A DNA stretch of 64,000 nucleotides from Sphingopyxis panaciterrulae (GTDB lineage: Bacteria > Pseudomonadota > Alphaproteobacteria > Sphingomonadales > Sphingomonadaceae): positions 1-64,000 of the forward strand of contig NZ_JACIJH010000003.1 in assembly GCF_014199295.1 (NCBI RefSeq), read 5' to 3'. Both the position numbers and the translations under genes were made by a program. Positions 54,012 through 63,864 of the stretch are shown in pieces (positions within the stretch are counted from its first letter, which is position 1; the number at the start of each line of letters is the position of its first letter). The notes below the pieces were generated by a model, which saw only the letters and a list, made by a program, of their open reading frames with translations, was not told the origin of the DNA and searched no databases.

Positions 54012-54015
<4 letters not shown>
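53386..54015 (+). CDS. trpF: Phosphoribosylanthranilate isomerase
   Basis: This 209-residue TIM barrel catalyses the third step from anthranilate in tryptophan synthesis. The catalytic Cys is in [15 protein letters not shown], the Asp in [15 protein letters not shown] and the C-terminal signature is [13 protein letters not shown]. The ATG at 53386 gives MPPFVKICG; an upstream ATG at 53332 lies within the repeat. The stop overlaps trpB by 4 bases (ATGA). Confidence 0.94.
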
Positions 54016-55240
<1,225 letters not shown>

Positions 55241-55244
<4 letters not shown>

Positions 55245-55447
55245 GCCGCAATATCCTTCGGTTCATTTTCAAAGTCGGCGTCGGGTTAGGGTTGGCTGTG
55301 CTCGTCTTCCTTCTTGCGAGCTTTGTAATACCGCATCTCTGGAGCAAATATCTCGGCATGATCGTGGGCATTGCTTTTGCTGTCATAAAGGCTGGCGCGA
55401 TATTCGATCGCCAATGGCCGAAACCCAACAAGGGATGGGCCGAATGA
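55241..55447 (+). CDS. Small two-helix membrane protein between trpB and trpA
   Basis: This 68-residue protein begins at a GTG that overlaps the trpB stop (GTGA), and its stop overlaps the trpA start (ATGA), so all three should be translationally coupled. It has two hydrophobic segments (about 9-31, [18 protein letters not shown], and about 37-51, [15 protein letters not shown]) and a polar tail ending NKGWAE. I recognise no family. Its codons are clearly more A/T-rich than those of trpB and trpA, suggesting a different origin or low selection. Confidence 0.72.
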
Positions 55448-56235
55448 CCCGCTTCGCCGCCACCTTCGCCAAGCCGCGCCCGGCGCTCGTCGCCTTCATC
55501 ACCGCGGGCGACGGCGACACCGCCGCGAACCTCGACGCGCTGGTCGCGGGGGGCGCCGATGTGATCGAGCTTGGCATGCCCTTCACCGATCCAATGGCCG
55601 ACGGCCCGGCGATCCAGGCCGCCAACCTGCGCGCGCTCGGCAAGGGCACGACGACCGCCGACATCTTCGCCCATGCCGCCGCCTTCCGCACCCGGCACCC
55701 CGATACCCCGCTCGTCCTGATGGGCTATGCCAACCCGATGACGATCCGCGGCGCCGACTGGTTCGCCGCCGAATGCGCGAAGGCTGGCGTCGACGGCGTC
55801 ATCTGCGTCGACATCCCGTCGGAGGAGGACGCCGAACTTGGGCCGAGCCTGCGCGCCGCGGGCGTCGCCCCGATCCGCCTCGCCACCCCGACCACCGACG
55901 CCGCGCGCCTGCCCGACGTGCTGAACGGCGCGGGCGGTTTCCTCTATTATGTCTCGGTCGCCGGCATCACCGGCCTCCAGCAGGCCGCGCAGGCGAGCAT
56001 CGAGGAAGCCGTGACGCGCCTGAAAGCCGCGACCGACCTGCCCGTCGCGGTCGGCTTCGGCGTTCGCACCCCCGAACAGGCCGCCGCGATCGCAAAGGTC
56101 GCCGACGGCGTGGTCGTCGGCTCGGCGCTGGTCGAGATCATCGCCGGGCATGGCGAGGCGGCGGCCGCCCCGCTCGAAGCCTTCACCCGCACCCTCGCCG
56201 ATGCTATCCACGGCGCAAAGGAGAACGCCGCATGA
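55444..56235 (+). CDS. trpA: Tryptophan synthase alpha subunit
   Basis: This 263-residue TIM barrel cleaves indole-glycerol phosphate. The catalytic Glu is in [17 protein letters not shown] and the Asp in [14 protein letters not shown]. The flexible loop is [15 protein letters not shown] and the phosphate-binding end is [15 protein letters not shown]. The ATG at 55444 is preferred over a frame open further upstream. It overlaps the small ORF on one side and accD on the other (ATGA). Confidence 0.95.
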   Translation: MTRFAATFAKPRPALVAFITAGDGDTAANLDALVAGGADVIELGMPFTDPMADGPAIQAANLRALGKGTTTADIFAHAAAFRTRHPDTPLVLMGYANPMTIRGADWFAAECAKAGVDGVICVDIPSEEDAELGPSLRAAGVAPIRLATPTTDAARLPDVLNGAGGFLYYVSVAGITGLQQAAQASIEEAVTRLKAATDLPVAVGFGVRTPEQAAAIAKVADGVVVGSALVEIIAGHGEAAAAPLEAFTRTLADAIHGAKENAA

Positions 56236-57083
56236 GCTGGCTCGACCGCGTCCGCAACGCCCTGCCCTTCGCCGCCAAGCGCGACACCGCGGACAACCTC
56301 TGGCACAAGTGCCGTCAGTGCCAGCAGATGGTCTTCGTCAAGGAGTGGGAAGAGAATCTGAACGTCTGCCCGCGCTGCGACCATCATGACCGTATCGGCG
56401 CGAAACAGCGGTTCGCGCAGCTCTTCGACGGCGGCCTGCACGAAATCCTCCCCGCCCCGGCGGCGCCCGAGGACCCGCTGAAGTTCCGCGACACCAAGAA
56501 ATATGTCGACCGCATCAAGGCGGCGCGCGCCTCGACCGGCGACCGCGACGCCTGGCAGAACGGTTTCGGCCGCATCGACGGCCGCCCGGTCGTCATCGGC
56601 GTGCAGGATTTCGCCTTCATGGGCGGATCGATGGGCGTCGCGGTCGGCGAGGCGTTCGTCGCCGGGGTCGAGCAGGCGATCAAGCGCGGTTGCCCCTATG
56701 TCGCGATCACCGCCGCCGGCGGCGCGCGGATGCAGGAGGGCACGCTGTCGCTGATGCAGATGCCGCGCGCGACCGTCGCGCTCGCCCGCCTGCGCCGCGC
56801 CGGCCTGCCCTATATCGTTCTCCTGACCGATCCGACCACGGGCGGCGTCACCGCCAGCTATGCCATGCTCGGCGACGTGCAGATCAGCGAACCCAAGGCG
56901 CTGATCGGCTTTGCGGGCCAGCGCGTGATCGAGAACACGATCCGCGAAAAGCTCCCCGAAGGATTCCAGCGCGCCGAATATCTGCTCGAACACGGCATGA
57001 TCGACATGGTCGTCCATCGCAAGGACCTGCCCGCGACGCTCGGCCGCCTGATCGCCTATCTGGCGCCTGAAAAGGCGGCCTGA
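56232..57083 (+). CDS. accD: Acetyl-CoA carboxylase carboxyltransferase subunit beta
   Basis: This 283-residue subunit has an N-terminal zinc ribbon (CRQCQQM and CPRCDHH) and the crotonase-like carboxyltransferase core: [60 protein letters not shown] and [20 protein letters not shown]. It joins AccA to transfer CO2 from biotin to acetyl-CoA. Its location after trpA and before folC is a known alphaproteobacterial/proteobacterial order. A GIY-YIG cassette now separates it from folC. Confidence 0.96.
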   Translation: MSWLDRVRNALPFAAKRDTADNLWHKCRQCQQMVFVKEWEENLNVCPRCDHHDRIGAKQRFAQLFDGGLHEILPAPAAPEDPLKFRDTKKYVDRIKAARASTGDRDAWQNGFGRIDGRPVVIGVQDFAFMGGSMGVAVGEAFVAGVEQAIKRGCPYVAITAAGGARMQEGTLSLMQMPRATVALARLRRAGLPYIVLLTDPTTGGVTASYAMLGDVQISEPKALIGFAGQRVIENTIREKLPEGFQRAEYLLEHGMIDMVVHRKDLPATLGRLIAYLAPEKAA

Positions 57084-57105
57084 CCCCGGACGTTCTCCTC
57101 ACCTT

Positions 57106-57469
57106 GTCATTCCCGCGAACGCGGGAATCCATGACCCGAGGTGCCGTGATTGTATTACGTCTATATCATGGCCAGCCAAAAGAACGGCACGATCTATATT
57201 GGCGTAACCAACGACCTCATCCGGCGAACCTGCGAACATCGCGAGGGGCAATTTGCCGGCTTTTCCCAAAAATACCGGGTGAAGCATCTCGTCCATTACG
57301 AACAATTTCAGGATATCCGCGATGCGATACAACGCGAAAAGCGGCTCAAGAAATGGAATCGCGCGTGGAAAATCGAACTGATCGAGACGCAGAATCCCGA
57401 TTGGCGCGATCTGTGGTTCGATCTCAACCGATGACATCGACCATGGATTCCCGCGTTCGCGGGAATGAC
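57106..57469. mobile_element. Inverted-repeat cassette carrying a GIY-YIG gene (cassette 2)
   Basis: A perfect 28-bp inverted repeat (57106-57133 and 57442-57469) brackets one GIY-YIG gene. Gaps are 16 bases on the start side and 7 on the stop side. The arms are REP-like family B (centre gcgaacgc), unlike the family A arms of cassette 1. The whole unit, 364 bp, fits exactly between accD and folC, two genes that usually adjoin in one operon. That supports insertion. No target duplication is plain. Confidence 0.55.
57150..57434 (+). CDS. Small GIY-YIG nuclease-domain protein
   Basis: This 94-residue single-domain protein has VYI at residues 4-6, YIG at 16-18 in IYIGVT, R25 and H30 in LIRRTCEHREG, and the Glu of QREKRLKKW at residue 63, so the full catalytic set is present. 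The only possible full-length start is TTG at 57150, since TGA precedes it directly and GAGGTG lies 7 bases upstream. It is similar throughout to the protein at 4145-4447 (shared YIMAS, NG-T-Y, HREG, LIET, WRDLW). Composition is more A/T-rich than accD or folC. It belongs to the UPF0213-like group, role unknown. Confidence 0.85.
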   Translation: MYYVYIMASQKNGTIYIGVTNDLIRRTCEHREGQFAGFSQKYRVKHLVHYEQFQDIRDAIQREKRLKKWNRAWKIELIETQNPDWRDLWFDLNR

Positions 57470-57480
57470 GAAGCTGTATA

Positions 57481-58797
57481 ATGCCCGACCACGCCCATAG
57501 CACCGACCCCGCCGTCCAGGCCCAGCTCGACCGTCTTGCCGCGCTGTCGCCGGGCCGCGACATCCTCGGGCTCGAACGCATCGCCGAACTGTGCGACCGT
57601 CTCGGCAATCCGCAGAACCGCCTGCCCCGCACCTTCCACGTCGCGGGCACCAACGGCAAGGGTTCGACCTGCGCCTATCTCCGCGCGATCCTCGAAGCGC
57701 AGGAGCGCCGCGTCCACGCCTACACCAGCCCCCACCTCGTCCGCTTCAACGAGCGCATCCGCCTCGCGGGCGAACTGATCGACGACACCCTCCTCGCCGC
57801 GCTCCTTGCCGAGGTGCTCGACAAGGCCGAAGACCTGCAAGCGAGTTTCTTCGAAGTCACCACCGCCGCCGCCTTCCTCGCCTTTACGCGCATTCCCGCC
57901 GACGATTGCATCATCGAGGTCGGGCTCGGCGGCCGCCTCGACGCGACCAACATCATCCCGCCGCCCGCGGTGTGCGGCATCGCCTCGCTCGGCATCGACC
58001 ACGAAGCCTTCCTGCTCGCGCCCGAAGACGGCACCCCGTCCGAGCCCGCGATGCGCATCGCATGGGAAAAGGCCGGCATCGTCAAGCCGGGCGCCGCGCT
58101 CGCCACCCTCGCCTATCCGCCGCCGCTCGGCCACGTCATCGCCGCGCGCGCCGAAGCCGCCGGCGTCGCCCCCTTCGTCGAGGGCGAGGCCTGGTCGGTC
58201 GAGCCGGTCGGCGACGCGTTCCGCTGGACCTCGATGGACGGCGCGCTGCCTGGCCTGCTGCGCCCCCGCATGGCCGGCGCGCATCAGATGCGCAACGCGG
58301 GTCTCGCGATCGCGATGCTCCACCTCGCGCCGGGCGACAAACCCGACGCCGAGGCGATCGCGCAGGGCGTCGCCGTCGCCTTCTGGCCCGCGCGCCTGCA
58401 ACGGCTGGCGCTAGGTCCGCTCACCGGTCTGCTTCCCCCCGCGACCGAGGTCTGGCTCGATGGCGCCCACAATGCCGACGCGGGCGTCCAGCTCGCCCGT
58501 CATTTCGCGACCGAGCCGCGCCGCATCCACCTCGTCACCGGCATGCTCGCCAACAAACATCCCGACGCGATTCTCGCCCCGCTCGCGCCCCGCCTCGCCT
58601 CGATCGCCGTCGTCCCGGTCCCCGGCCACGACCACCACGTCGCGACTGCCTTCGGCCCCGATGCGCGGCCGGCGGCGTCGGTCGAGGCGGCGCTAAGCGG
58701 CCTGACGGTCGATCCGGCCACGGAAATCGTCCTGATCGCCGGCTCGCTCTACCTCGCGGGCGCGGTGCTCGCCCTCAACGGGGAACTGCCGGAATAG
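57481..58797 (+). CDS. folC: Dihydrofolate synthase / folylpolyglutamate synthase
   Basis: This 438-residue Mur-ligase-family enzyme adds glutamate to dihydropteroate and tetrahydrofolate. The P-loop is HVAGTNGKGSTCAYL, and YTSPHLVRFNERIRL is the folate/ATP signature. VGLGGRLDATNII and SLGIDHEAFL are typical of the family, and WLDGAHNADAG is in the C-terminal domain. Its 3' end overlaps the convergent transporter gene by 23 bases. With the cassette upstream its expression may depend on read-through from accD or a promoter in the cassette. Confidence 0.94.
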   Translation: MPDHAHSTDPAVQAQLDRLAALSPGRDILGLERIAELCDRLGNPQNRLPRTFHVAGTNGKGSTCAYLRAILEAQERRVHAYTSPHLVRFNERIRLAGELIDDTLLAALLAEVLDKAEDLQASFFEVTTAAAFLAFTRIPADDCIIEVGLGGRLDATNIIPPPAVCGIASLGIDHEAFLLAPEDGTPSEPAMRIAWEKAGIVKPGAALATLAYPPPLGHVIAARAEAAGVAPFVEGEAWSVEPVGDAFRWTSMDGALPGLLRPRMAGAHQMRNAGLAIAMLHLAPGDKPDAEAIAQGVAVAFWPARLQRLALGPLTGLLPPATEVWLDGAHNADAGVQLARHFATEPRRIHLVTGMLANKHPDAILAPLAPRLASIAVVPVPGHDHHVATAFGPDARPAASVEAALSGLTVDPATEIVLIAGSLYLAGAVLALNGELPE

Positions 58798-60199
58798 GCT
58801 CGTTCTCGCCCGGCGCGATCTCGTGCCCGTCGTCTTCGGTGCTCGGCTGGCGCACCGTCTGGACGACGAAGCCGCGCTTCCACAGCAGCCACAGCAGGAC
58901 CATGCCCGGCGCGGCGATGGCGACGGTGAACAGCCAGAAGCCCACCCATCCCAGCGTCTCGGCGACATAGCCGCCCGGCGCCGCGAGCCACGTCCGCCCG
59001 ACCGCGGCAAAGGACGACAGCAGCGCGAACTGCGTCGCCGTATAGGCCAGGCTCGACAGGCCCGACAGATAGGTGACGAAGACGGTCAGCCCGATCCCGC
59101 TGGTGAAATTCTCGGTCCCCACCGCCAGCGCAAGCATCAGCGGCGAATGGCCGACCGACGCCAGCACCGCGAACAGCAGGTTGCTGAACATCATCAACAG
59201 TCCCGAAACGAGCAGCGCCCGCCCCATGCCCAGCCAGGCGATGAAGGGCGCGCCGCACGCCGAGCCGATGATCAGGGCAACAAAGCCGACGCCCTTGTTG
59301 ATCGCGACGAATTCGGTGTCGCTGAACCCCAGCTCGACGATCATCGGGTTGAGCATCCCCTGCCCCATCGCGTCGCCGACCTTGTAGATCAGGACGAAGA
59401 GCAGGATCAGCACCGCACCGTGCCGGCCCAGAAACTCGCGGAACGGGCTGATGACCGTTTCGTTGAGCCACGCGGCGAACCCCTGGGCGCCGCCGCGCGC
59501 CTGCGACGGGTGAAAGCGCCCCGGCCCCGCGAAAAGCGCGCCGATCACCGCGGGCAGCACGGCCAGCCCGGTAAAGGCATAGGCAGTCGCCCATCCCAAT
59601 CCGAACCCTTCGGGCGAGGCCAGCGCGATCGTGCCGACCCCCGCGATCAGGTTTCCGGTGCGATAGCCGAACTGGTTCATCGCCGTGCCGTGCGGCAGTT
59701 CGGCGTCGCTCAATATCTCGATGCGATAGGCGTCGATCACGATGTCCTGCGTCGCCGACAGAAAGGCGACGACGATCGCCCAGAGCGCAAAGGGCGCCAG
59801 ATGGTCGTTGGTCGGATTGCTCGCACCCAGTTGCCAGATCGCGAGGACCAGCAGCGCCTGGATCACGAACAACCAGCTTCGCCGCTGCCCGAACAGCCGG
59901 GTCAGCACGGGAATCGGCAGCCGGTCGACCAGCGGCGCCCACAGGAATTTCAGCGTATAGGGCGTAGTCAGCCCGATCGCGAAACCGATGGTCGATTTAT
60001 CGATCCCCACCTTCGACAGCCAATAGGCCATGGTGCCGAGCAGCAGCGTCAACGGAAAGCCGCTCGAAATGCCGAGCAGAAGCGCAACGATCGGCATCGG
60101 CTTGCGATAGGGTGCGAAGGACGGAATCACGAAGGCCAGGCCGACGATCGCCGCGATCACCGCCACCAGGATCAGGCTGTCGAGGCCAAGCTGCATCAT
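58775..60199 (-). CDS. AmpG-like MFS transporter (muropeptide permease family)
   Basis: This 474-residue protein has about twelve to fourteen membrane helices. The MFS/AmpG features include LLLGISSGFPLTLLLGTMAYWL, GLTTPYTLKFLWAPLVDRLPIPVLTRLFGQRRSW, ATQDIVIDAYRIEIL and MNQFGYRTGNLIAGVG. AmpG imports anhydro-muropeptides for cell-wall recycling and can influence beta-lactamase induction. Substrate assignment rests on family resemblance. It ends tail to tail with folC. Confidence 0.87.
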   Translation of the reverse strand: MMQLGLDSLILVAVIAAIVGLAFVIPSFAPYRKPMPIVALLLGISSGFPLTLLLGTMAYWLSKVGIDKSTIGFAIGLTTPYTLKFLWAPLVDRLPIPVLTRLFGQRRSWLFVIQALLVLAIWQLGASNPTNDHLAPFALWAIVVAFLSATQDIVIDAYRIEILSDAELPHGTAMNQFGYRTGNLIAGVGTIALASPEGFGLGWATAYAFTGLAVLPAVIGALFAGPGRFHPSQARGGAQGFAAWLNETVISPFREFLGRHGAVLILLFVLIYKVGDAMGQGMLNPMIVELGFSDTEFVAINKGVGFVALIIGSACGAPFIAWLGMGRALLVSGLLMMFSNLLFAVLASVGHSPLMLALAVGTENFTSGIGLTVFVTYLSGLSSLAYTATQFALLSSFAAVGRTWLAAPGGYVAETLGWVGFWLFTVAIAAPGMVLLWLLWKRGFVVQTVRQPSTEDDGHEIAPGENEPIPAVPR

Positions 60200-60280
60200 T
60201 CCTCCCTCGGCCGCGCCTTCGGGGCGGCTCTCCTCTGCACGGCAACCGGCCTAAAGCCCCGATCCCGAATTGGAAAGCCG

Positions 60281-61024
60281 CTATTCGGCGGCCGGGCGTA
60301 TCCAGCGCACGGCGCGCACCGCGCCGCCGTCGCGGTCCTGCAGCACGACCGCCCAGCGGTCGGCGGCGGTCTTGCGCGCGATCCATTGCGGAATCGGCGC
60401 GCGGCAGGCGAGCGACGGGTCGCACGGCCGGATCGCCTCGCCCAGAACGACATTGGTGTAACCGAGCGTCCGCCCGCGATTCTCGCCCTTTTCCACCGCC
60501 ACCGCGGCCTTGTGCGCGATGGCGAGAAAGCGCAGCTCGACATTGGCGCGCGCCGCCGAGGCGACGACCTCCCGGCCCTCCTGCGCCAGCGTCATCGCGC
60601 CCGCCTTGCGCTGCGCCGCGATCAGGCCGCGCAGCGCCGCCGCATCGGCGCCCGCCGCGGCGGCCGTCCCGCCGACGACCACTTCGGGCGTATAGGCGCC
60701 GCTGCCGGGAATATCGCGCGCCGCATAGTCGCGCTGCAACCGGTCGTTGCCCCCGCGCGCCAGCGTGTCGGTCCACCCCAGTTCGTCCCAGCTCGTCACC
60801 GGCCGGCTCAGCGCCACCACCTCGCCCGCCGCGTCGAGCCGGGCGAGCAGCGCGTCGGCGGGCGGGCAGGACGAACAGCCCTGGCTCGTGAACAGCTCGA
60901 CCAGCACCAGCCGCGGCGCCGCCGCGTGCGCATGATTCGCGGTCGCCGCGATATGCGAAAGGCCCAGGATCAGCACCGCCCCCGCCAGCAGCAGCAGGCC
61001 TCCCACGCCGAGCAGGACTCGCAT
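60281..61024 (-). CDS. DUF1223 thioredoxin-fold protein (exported)
   Basis: This protein of about 247 residues has an N-terminal signal anchor (about 1-37). The DUF1223 domain follows, with LVLVELFTSQGCSSCPPADALLARL (a Cys-Ser-Ser-Cys thioredoxin-like site), WDELGWTDTLARGGNDRLQRDYAAR, YTPEVVVGG and DRDGGAVRAV near the end. The CxxC suggests a redox or metal-related periplasmic role, but the family is uncharacterised. ATG at 61024 is preferred over one ten codons upstream. Confidence 0.86.
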   Translation of the reverse strand: MRVLLGVGGLLLLAGAVLILGLSHIAATANHAHAAAPRLVLVELFTSQGCSSCPPADALLARLDAAGEVVALSRPVTSWDELGWTDTLARGGNDRLQRDYAARDIPGSGAYTPEVVVGGTAAAAGADAAALRGLIAAQRKAGAMTLAQEGREVVASAARANVELRFLAIAHKAAVAVEKGENRGRTLGYTNVVLGEAIRPCDPSLACRAPIPQWIARKTAADRWAVVLQDRDGGAVRAVRWIRPAAE

Positions 61025-61105
61025 CCCCTCATCTCCCGTCCATCCCCGTCGCAAGCGGCGAATAACATCGCCCGCGCCCCCGAAACAAGCCGCGGGGACG
61101 AGAGC

Positions 61106-61290
61106 CTGTCCTTCCCCCTTGATGGGAGAAGGATACGAAGCCTTGTCGCGAAGCGATTAGGCGCAGTTGGATGGGGGTGAGGTGCGTCATCGCACCGTCG
61201 CTTCAGCCCGCGACCACACCCCCTCTGCTGCAACTAGCCAGCAAGCTGGCAAGTTTCGCTGTCTGCCCCATCAAGGGGGAGGGACAGGAC
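61106..61290. repeat. Dispersed repeat of about 185 bp (copy 2)
   Basis: This is a homologue of the block at 9707-9893. It has the same end palindromes (ttcccccttgatgggagaag and ccccatcaagggggag) and the same inner pieces (ggatacgaagccttgtcgcg, gcgattaggcg, gttggatgggggtgagg, accccctc, gcaagctggcaag). It abuts the left end of the MITE-like element after only five bases, so one insertion probably landed next to the other. No gene is visible. Confidence 0.75.
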
Positions 61291-61295
61291 CTATA

Positions 61296-61559
61296 GGCTC
61301 CGTACTCAATTGCAGCGTCGTCGAGGTTTGAAGCAAAATGGCCCAGTGCGAGGAGAGAAGGCGAAGACATATGTCGATATTTCAAGACTTCTCGACGAAG
61401 CAATGGGCCATTTTGATCAAATTCCTTCGGGACGCCCAAATGGCTTCCATCTCGGCCCGAAAGCCGCTTGCAAGGGCAACCAGCCCTCGCGGCGCGTCTT
61501 TCGGCCCGATCTGTTCGCCATTTGGGCGCCTCGACGCCGCTGCAATTGAGTACGGAGCC
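61296..61559. mobile_element. MITE-like element with 31-bp terminal inverted repeats
   Basis: The outer 31 bases of each end (61296-61326 and 61529-61559) are inverted copies with a single mismatch, starting ggctccgtactcaattgcag. TA dinucleotides flank both ends, consistent with a TA target duplication of IS630/Tc1-type or some IS5-type elements. At about 264 bp with no convincing gene, it looks like a nonautonomous miniature element. A second, inner inverted pair (aaaatggccca at 61335-61345 and its complement at 61402-61412) would fold the left half. Confidence 0.7.
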
Positions 61560-61996
61560 TAAGCCGCCTTCGGCTGCCAATAGGTCTGCAACCCCGCCAC
61601 CTTGCGCGGCGCCTTGTTCTTACAGATCATCGTCTCGATTGCGCGCAGCGCGCCGGTCAGCGCCGCGGGGCTGTGCGGCTTGTTCAGGCAGGCGAGCGCG
61701 ATCTCGCCCGCATCATCAGGACATTGGCCGGTGACGAGCAGCACCGCGACGCCGCGATCGCGCGCCAGCCGCGCCACTTCGCGCCCACTCAAATGGCCGG
61801 CGAGGCCCAGGTCGAGCACGATCGCGTCGACCGCCTCGGCCGCCATTACCGCCACCGCCGCCTCGCCCGAATCGACCGTCGCGACGACATCATAGCCGCC
61901 ATGTTGCAGCGTATGCTCGTAATCGAACGCGACCAGCGGATCATCCTCGATGACCAGCAGCCGCTTGATGCACGACGGGCGAGACGCAAAGAGCAT
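61559..61996 (-). CDS. Single-domain response regulator (receiver only)
   Basis: This 145-residue protein is a lone receiver: RLLVIEDDPLVAFDYEHTL (acidic pair), AIVLDLGLAGHLSG with the phospho-acceptor Asp, LLVTGQ with the Thr and ACLNKPHSPAALTGAL with the Lys. A short tail follows (GLQTYWQPKAA). No output domain is present. The ATG at 61996 has ACGGAG seven bases upstream. Its TAG stop is made of the TA target site plus the first base of the MITE-like element, so the original C-terminus may have been altered. Confidence 0.87.
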   Translation of the reverse strand: MLFASRPSCIKRLLVIEDDPLVAFDYEHTLQHGGYDVVATVDSGEAAVAVMAAEAVDAIVLDLGLAGHLSGREVARLARDRGVAVLLVTGQCPDDAGEIALACLNKPHSPAALTGALRAIETMICKNKAPRKVAGLQTYWQPKAA

Positions 61997-62151
61997 AGAA
62001 ACTCCGTTCCACCGCGCCATGACGCGCTCCCGCCGGTGGTGCAATATCGCTTCGACTTGCCATCGACGAAGCGATGCTTTTCCGGCTATGAGCGTGGCCT
62101 CAGCGCAACACCTTCTTCCCGAAAAACGACGCAGAAAGCCTTTCCGTTCCG

Positions 62152-62988
62152 ATGACGACCCGCCGCCCTCCCCGGATCGCGCCCGACCGCCCCGCCCCGC
62201 GCGGCCGCCGCGCCGCGCGCGCCGCCCAGCCTCCTCGCAAACCGCCCGCCGAGCCCGAAGCCGACGACGGCCCGCAACGCATCGCCAAGCTGCTCGCGCG
62301 CGCCGGCGTCGGCTCGCGCCGCGACGTCGAGCGGATGATCGAGGAGGGGCGCATCGCGCTCCACGGCGAAACCGTCGCCCAGCCCGCGCCGCTGCTCGCC
62401 TCGCTCGACGGCCTCACCGTCGACGGAAACCCGGTCGCCAAACCCGTCTCGACCCGTCTCTACCGCTTCCACAAGCCCGCCGGCTGCCTGACCGCCGCCC
62501 GCGACCCCAAGGGGCGCAAGACGATCTACGACATGCTGCCGAAGGGCCTGCCGCGCCTGATGCCGGTCGGTCGACTCGACTATAATACCGAAGGGCTGCT
62601 GCTCCTCACCAACGACGGCGCGTTCAAGCGCCAGCTCGAACTGCCCGCGAGCGGGGTCGAGCGCACCTATCGCGCGCGCGCCTTCGGCGACATCAGCCAG
62701 ACGCAGCTCGAGGATCTGGTCGAGGGCATCACCATCGACGGCATCCGCTACGGCAAGATCGACGCCAACCTCGAACGCCGTACCGGACGCAACCAGTGGA
62801 TCGAGCTGACGCTGACGGAAGGCAAGAACCGCGAGGTGCGCCGCGTCCTCGAACATCTCGGCCTCCAGGTCAGCCGCCTGATCCGCACTCGCTACGGCGA
62901 GTTCAGCATTGCCGGCCTCGACACGGGGCAGGTCGAGATCGTCCCACGCGACGCCTTGTTCCAGTTCCGCCGCCGGCTCGAAAAATGA
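62152..62988 (+). CDS. Pseudouridine synthase, RsuA/RluB/RluE family
   Basis: This 278-residue protein has a Pro/Arg-rich N-terminal extension (about 1-40) and then an S4 RNA-binding domain (QRIAKLLARAGVGSRRDVERMIEEGRIAL). The catalytic domain has YRFHKPAGCLT, the active-site motif PVGRLDYNTEGLLLLTNDG with its Asp, and LTEGKNREVRRVLEHLGLQVSRLIR. It isomerises a uridine in rRNA. Sequence favours the large-subunit enzyme RluB, but RsuA or RluE cannot be excluded. It overlaps rsmD by 4 bases. Confidence 0.9.
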   Translation: MTTRRPPRIAPDRPAPRGRRAARAAQPPRKPPAEPEADDGPQRIAKLLARAGVGSRRDVERMIEEGRIALHGETVAQPAPLLASLDGLTVDGNPVAKPVSTRLYRFHKPAGCLTAARDPKGRKTIYDMLPKGLPRLMPVGRLDYNTEGLLLLTNDGAFKRQLELPASGVERTYRARAFGDISQTQLEDLVEGITIDGIRYGKIDANLERRTGRNQWIELTLTEGKNREVRRVLEHLGLQVSRLIRTRYGEFSIAGLDTGQVEIVPRDALFQFRRRLEK

Positions 62989-63527
62989 GGGTGATTTCTG
63001 GCGAATGGCGCGGCCGCAAGCTGCTCGCGCCGAAAAACGACGCCACCCGTCCCACGGCCGACCGCACGCGCGAAACGCTCTTCTCGATGCTCGCGAGCCG
63101 GCTCGGCCACTTCGAGGGGCTGTATGTCGCCGATCTCTTCGCGGGGTCGGGCGCGCTCGGCATCGAGGCGCTGTCGCGCGGCGCCGCGCACTGCCTGTTC
63201 GGCGAGCAGGATCGCGACGCGCTCGACGCGCTCAGGAAAAATCTCGCCGCGCTCGGCGCCGCGAGCCGCGCCGACGTCCGCGCCGGCTCGGTCCTCGCCC
63301 TCGGCCCCGCGCCGCGCGCCTTCGACCTGCTGCTCCTCGACGCCCCCTATGGCACCGGCGCCGGCAGCGTCGCGCTCGACAAGCTCACCCGCCTCGGCTG
63401 GGTCGGCCCCGAAAGCTGGGTCTCGATCGAAACCGCCGACAGGGAAGCGGTCGCGGTCGCCGGCTTCGAAATCGACGCCGAACGCAAGGTCGGTAAAGCC
63501 CGCCTCACCCTGCTGCATCGCGTCTAG
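62985..63527 (+). CDS. rsmD: 16S rRNA (guanine966-N2)-methyltransferase
   Basis: This 180-residue SAM-dependent methyltransferase has MRVISGEWRGRKLLAP, RPTADRTRETLFSML, motif I DLFAGSGALGIEALSRGA and the catalytic LLLLDAPYGTG (here D-A-P-Y in place of the usual DPPY/F). It methylates G966 of 16S rRNA during 30S assembly. It starts within the stop of the pseudouridine synthase gene (ATGA), pairing two rRNA-modifying enzymes. Confidence 0.92.
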   Translation: MRVISGEWRGRKLLAPKNDATRPTADRTRETLFSMLASRLGHFEGLYVADLFAGSGALGIEALSRGAAHCLFGEQDRDALDALRKNLAALGAASRADVRAGSVLALGPAPRAFDLLLLDAPYGTGAGSVALDKLTRLGWVGPESWVSIETADREAVAVAGFEIDAERKVGKARLTLLHRV

Positions 63528-63864
63528 GGCAAGCACTCTCAATCCGACCCACCACGTTCGTGTCTCGACTTCGCTCGACACGAACGGAAGAGATGAACCT
63601 ATCGTTTGCAAATACAAAGCTGGCCGCAGGCAGCCCTTCCTCTCTGCCTTCGTCATGCTGAACTCGTTTCAGCATCCATGGCCAGGTCTCTCTTTGCACG
63701 CGGCGCCAAATTCGAGGGCAGGCCATGGACCCTGAAACAAGTTCAGGGTGACGAGTCATAGAAGACGGACCTTGTCCAAAGCAGGTGTTTGCAAACGACA
63801 TAATAGCCACGGAAGAGGAGGTAGTGTCGATGTAACGTCGCACCTCTTCGCCATTTTTGACGGA
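63528..63864. repeat. Repeat-rich gap downstream of rsmD
   Basis: It holds a family F unit (tgtctcgacttcgctcgaca, about 63560-63590) and an inverted pair of family H. The left part is at about 63651-63685 (catgctgaactcgtttcagc, then atccatggcc), and the reverse is at about 63720-63757 (ggccatgga, then ccctgaaacaagttcagg). No gene is supported. The convergent MFS gene ends at 63865. Confidence 0.7.

Noticed and set aside
61310-61562. Short frames of 74-79 codons inside the MITE-like element
   Set aside because: No transposase motif (no DDE spacing, no HTH), and the frames end at or run into the terminal repeats.
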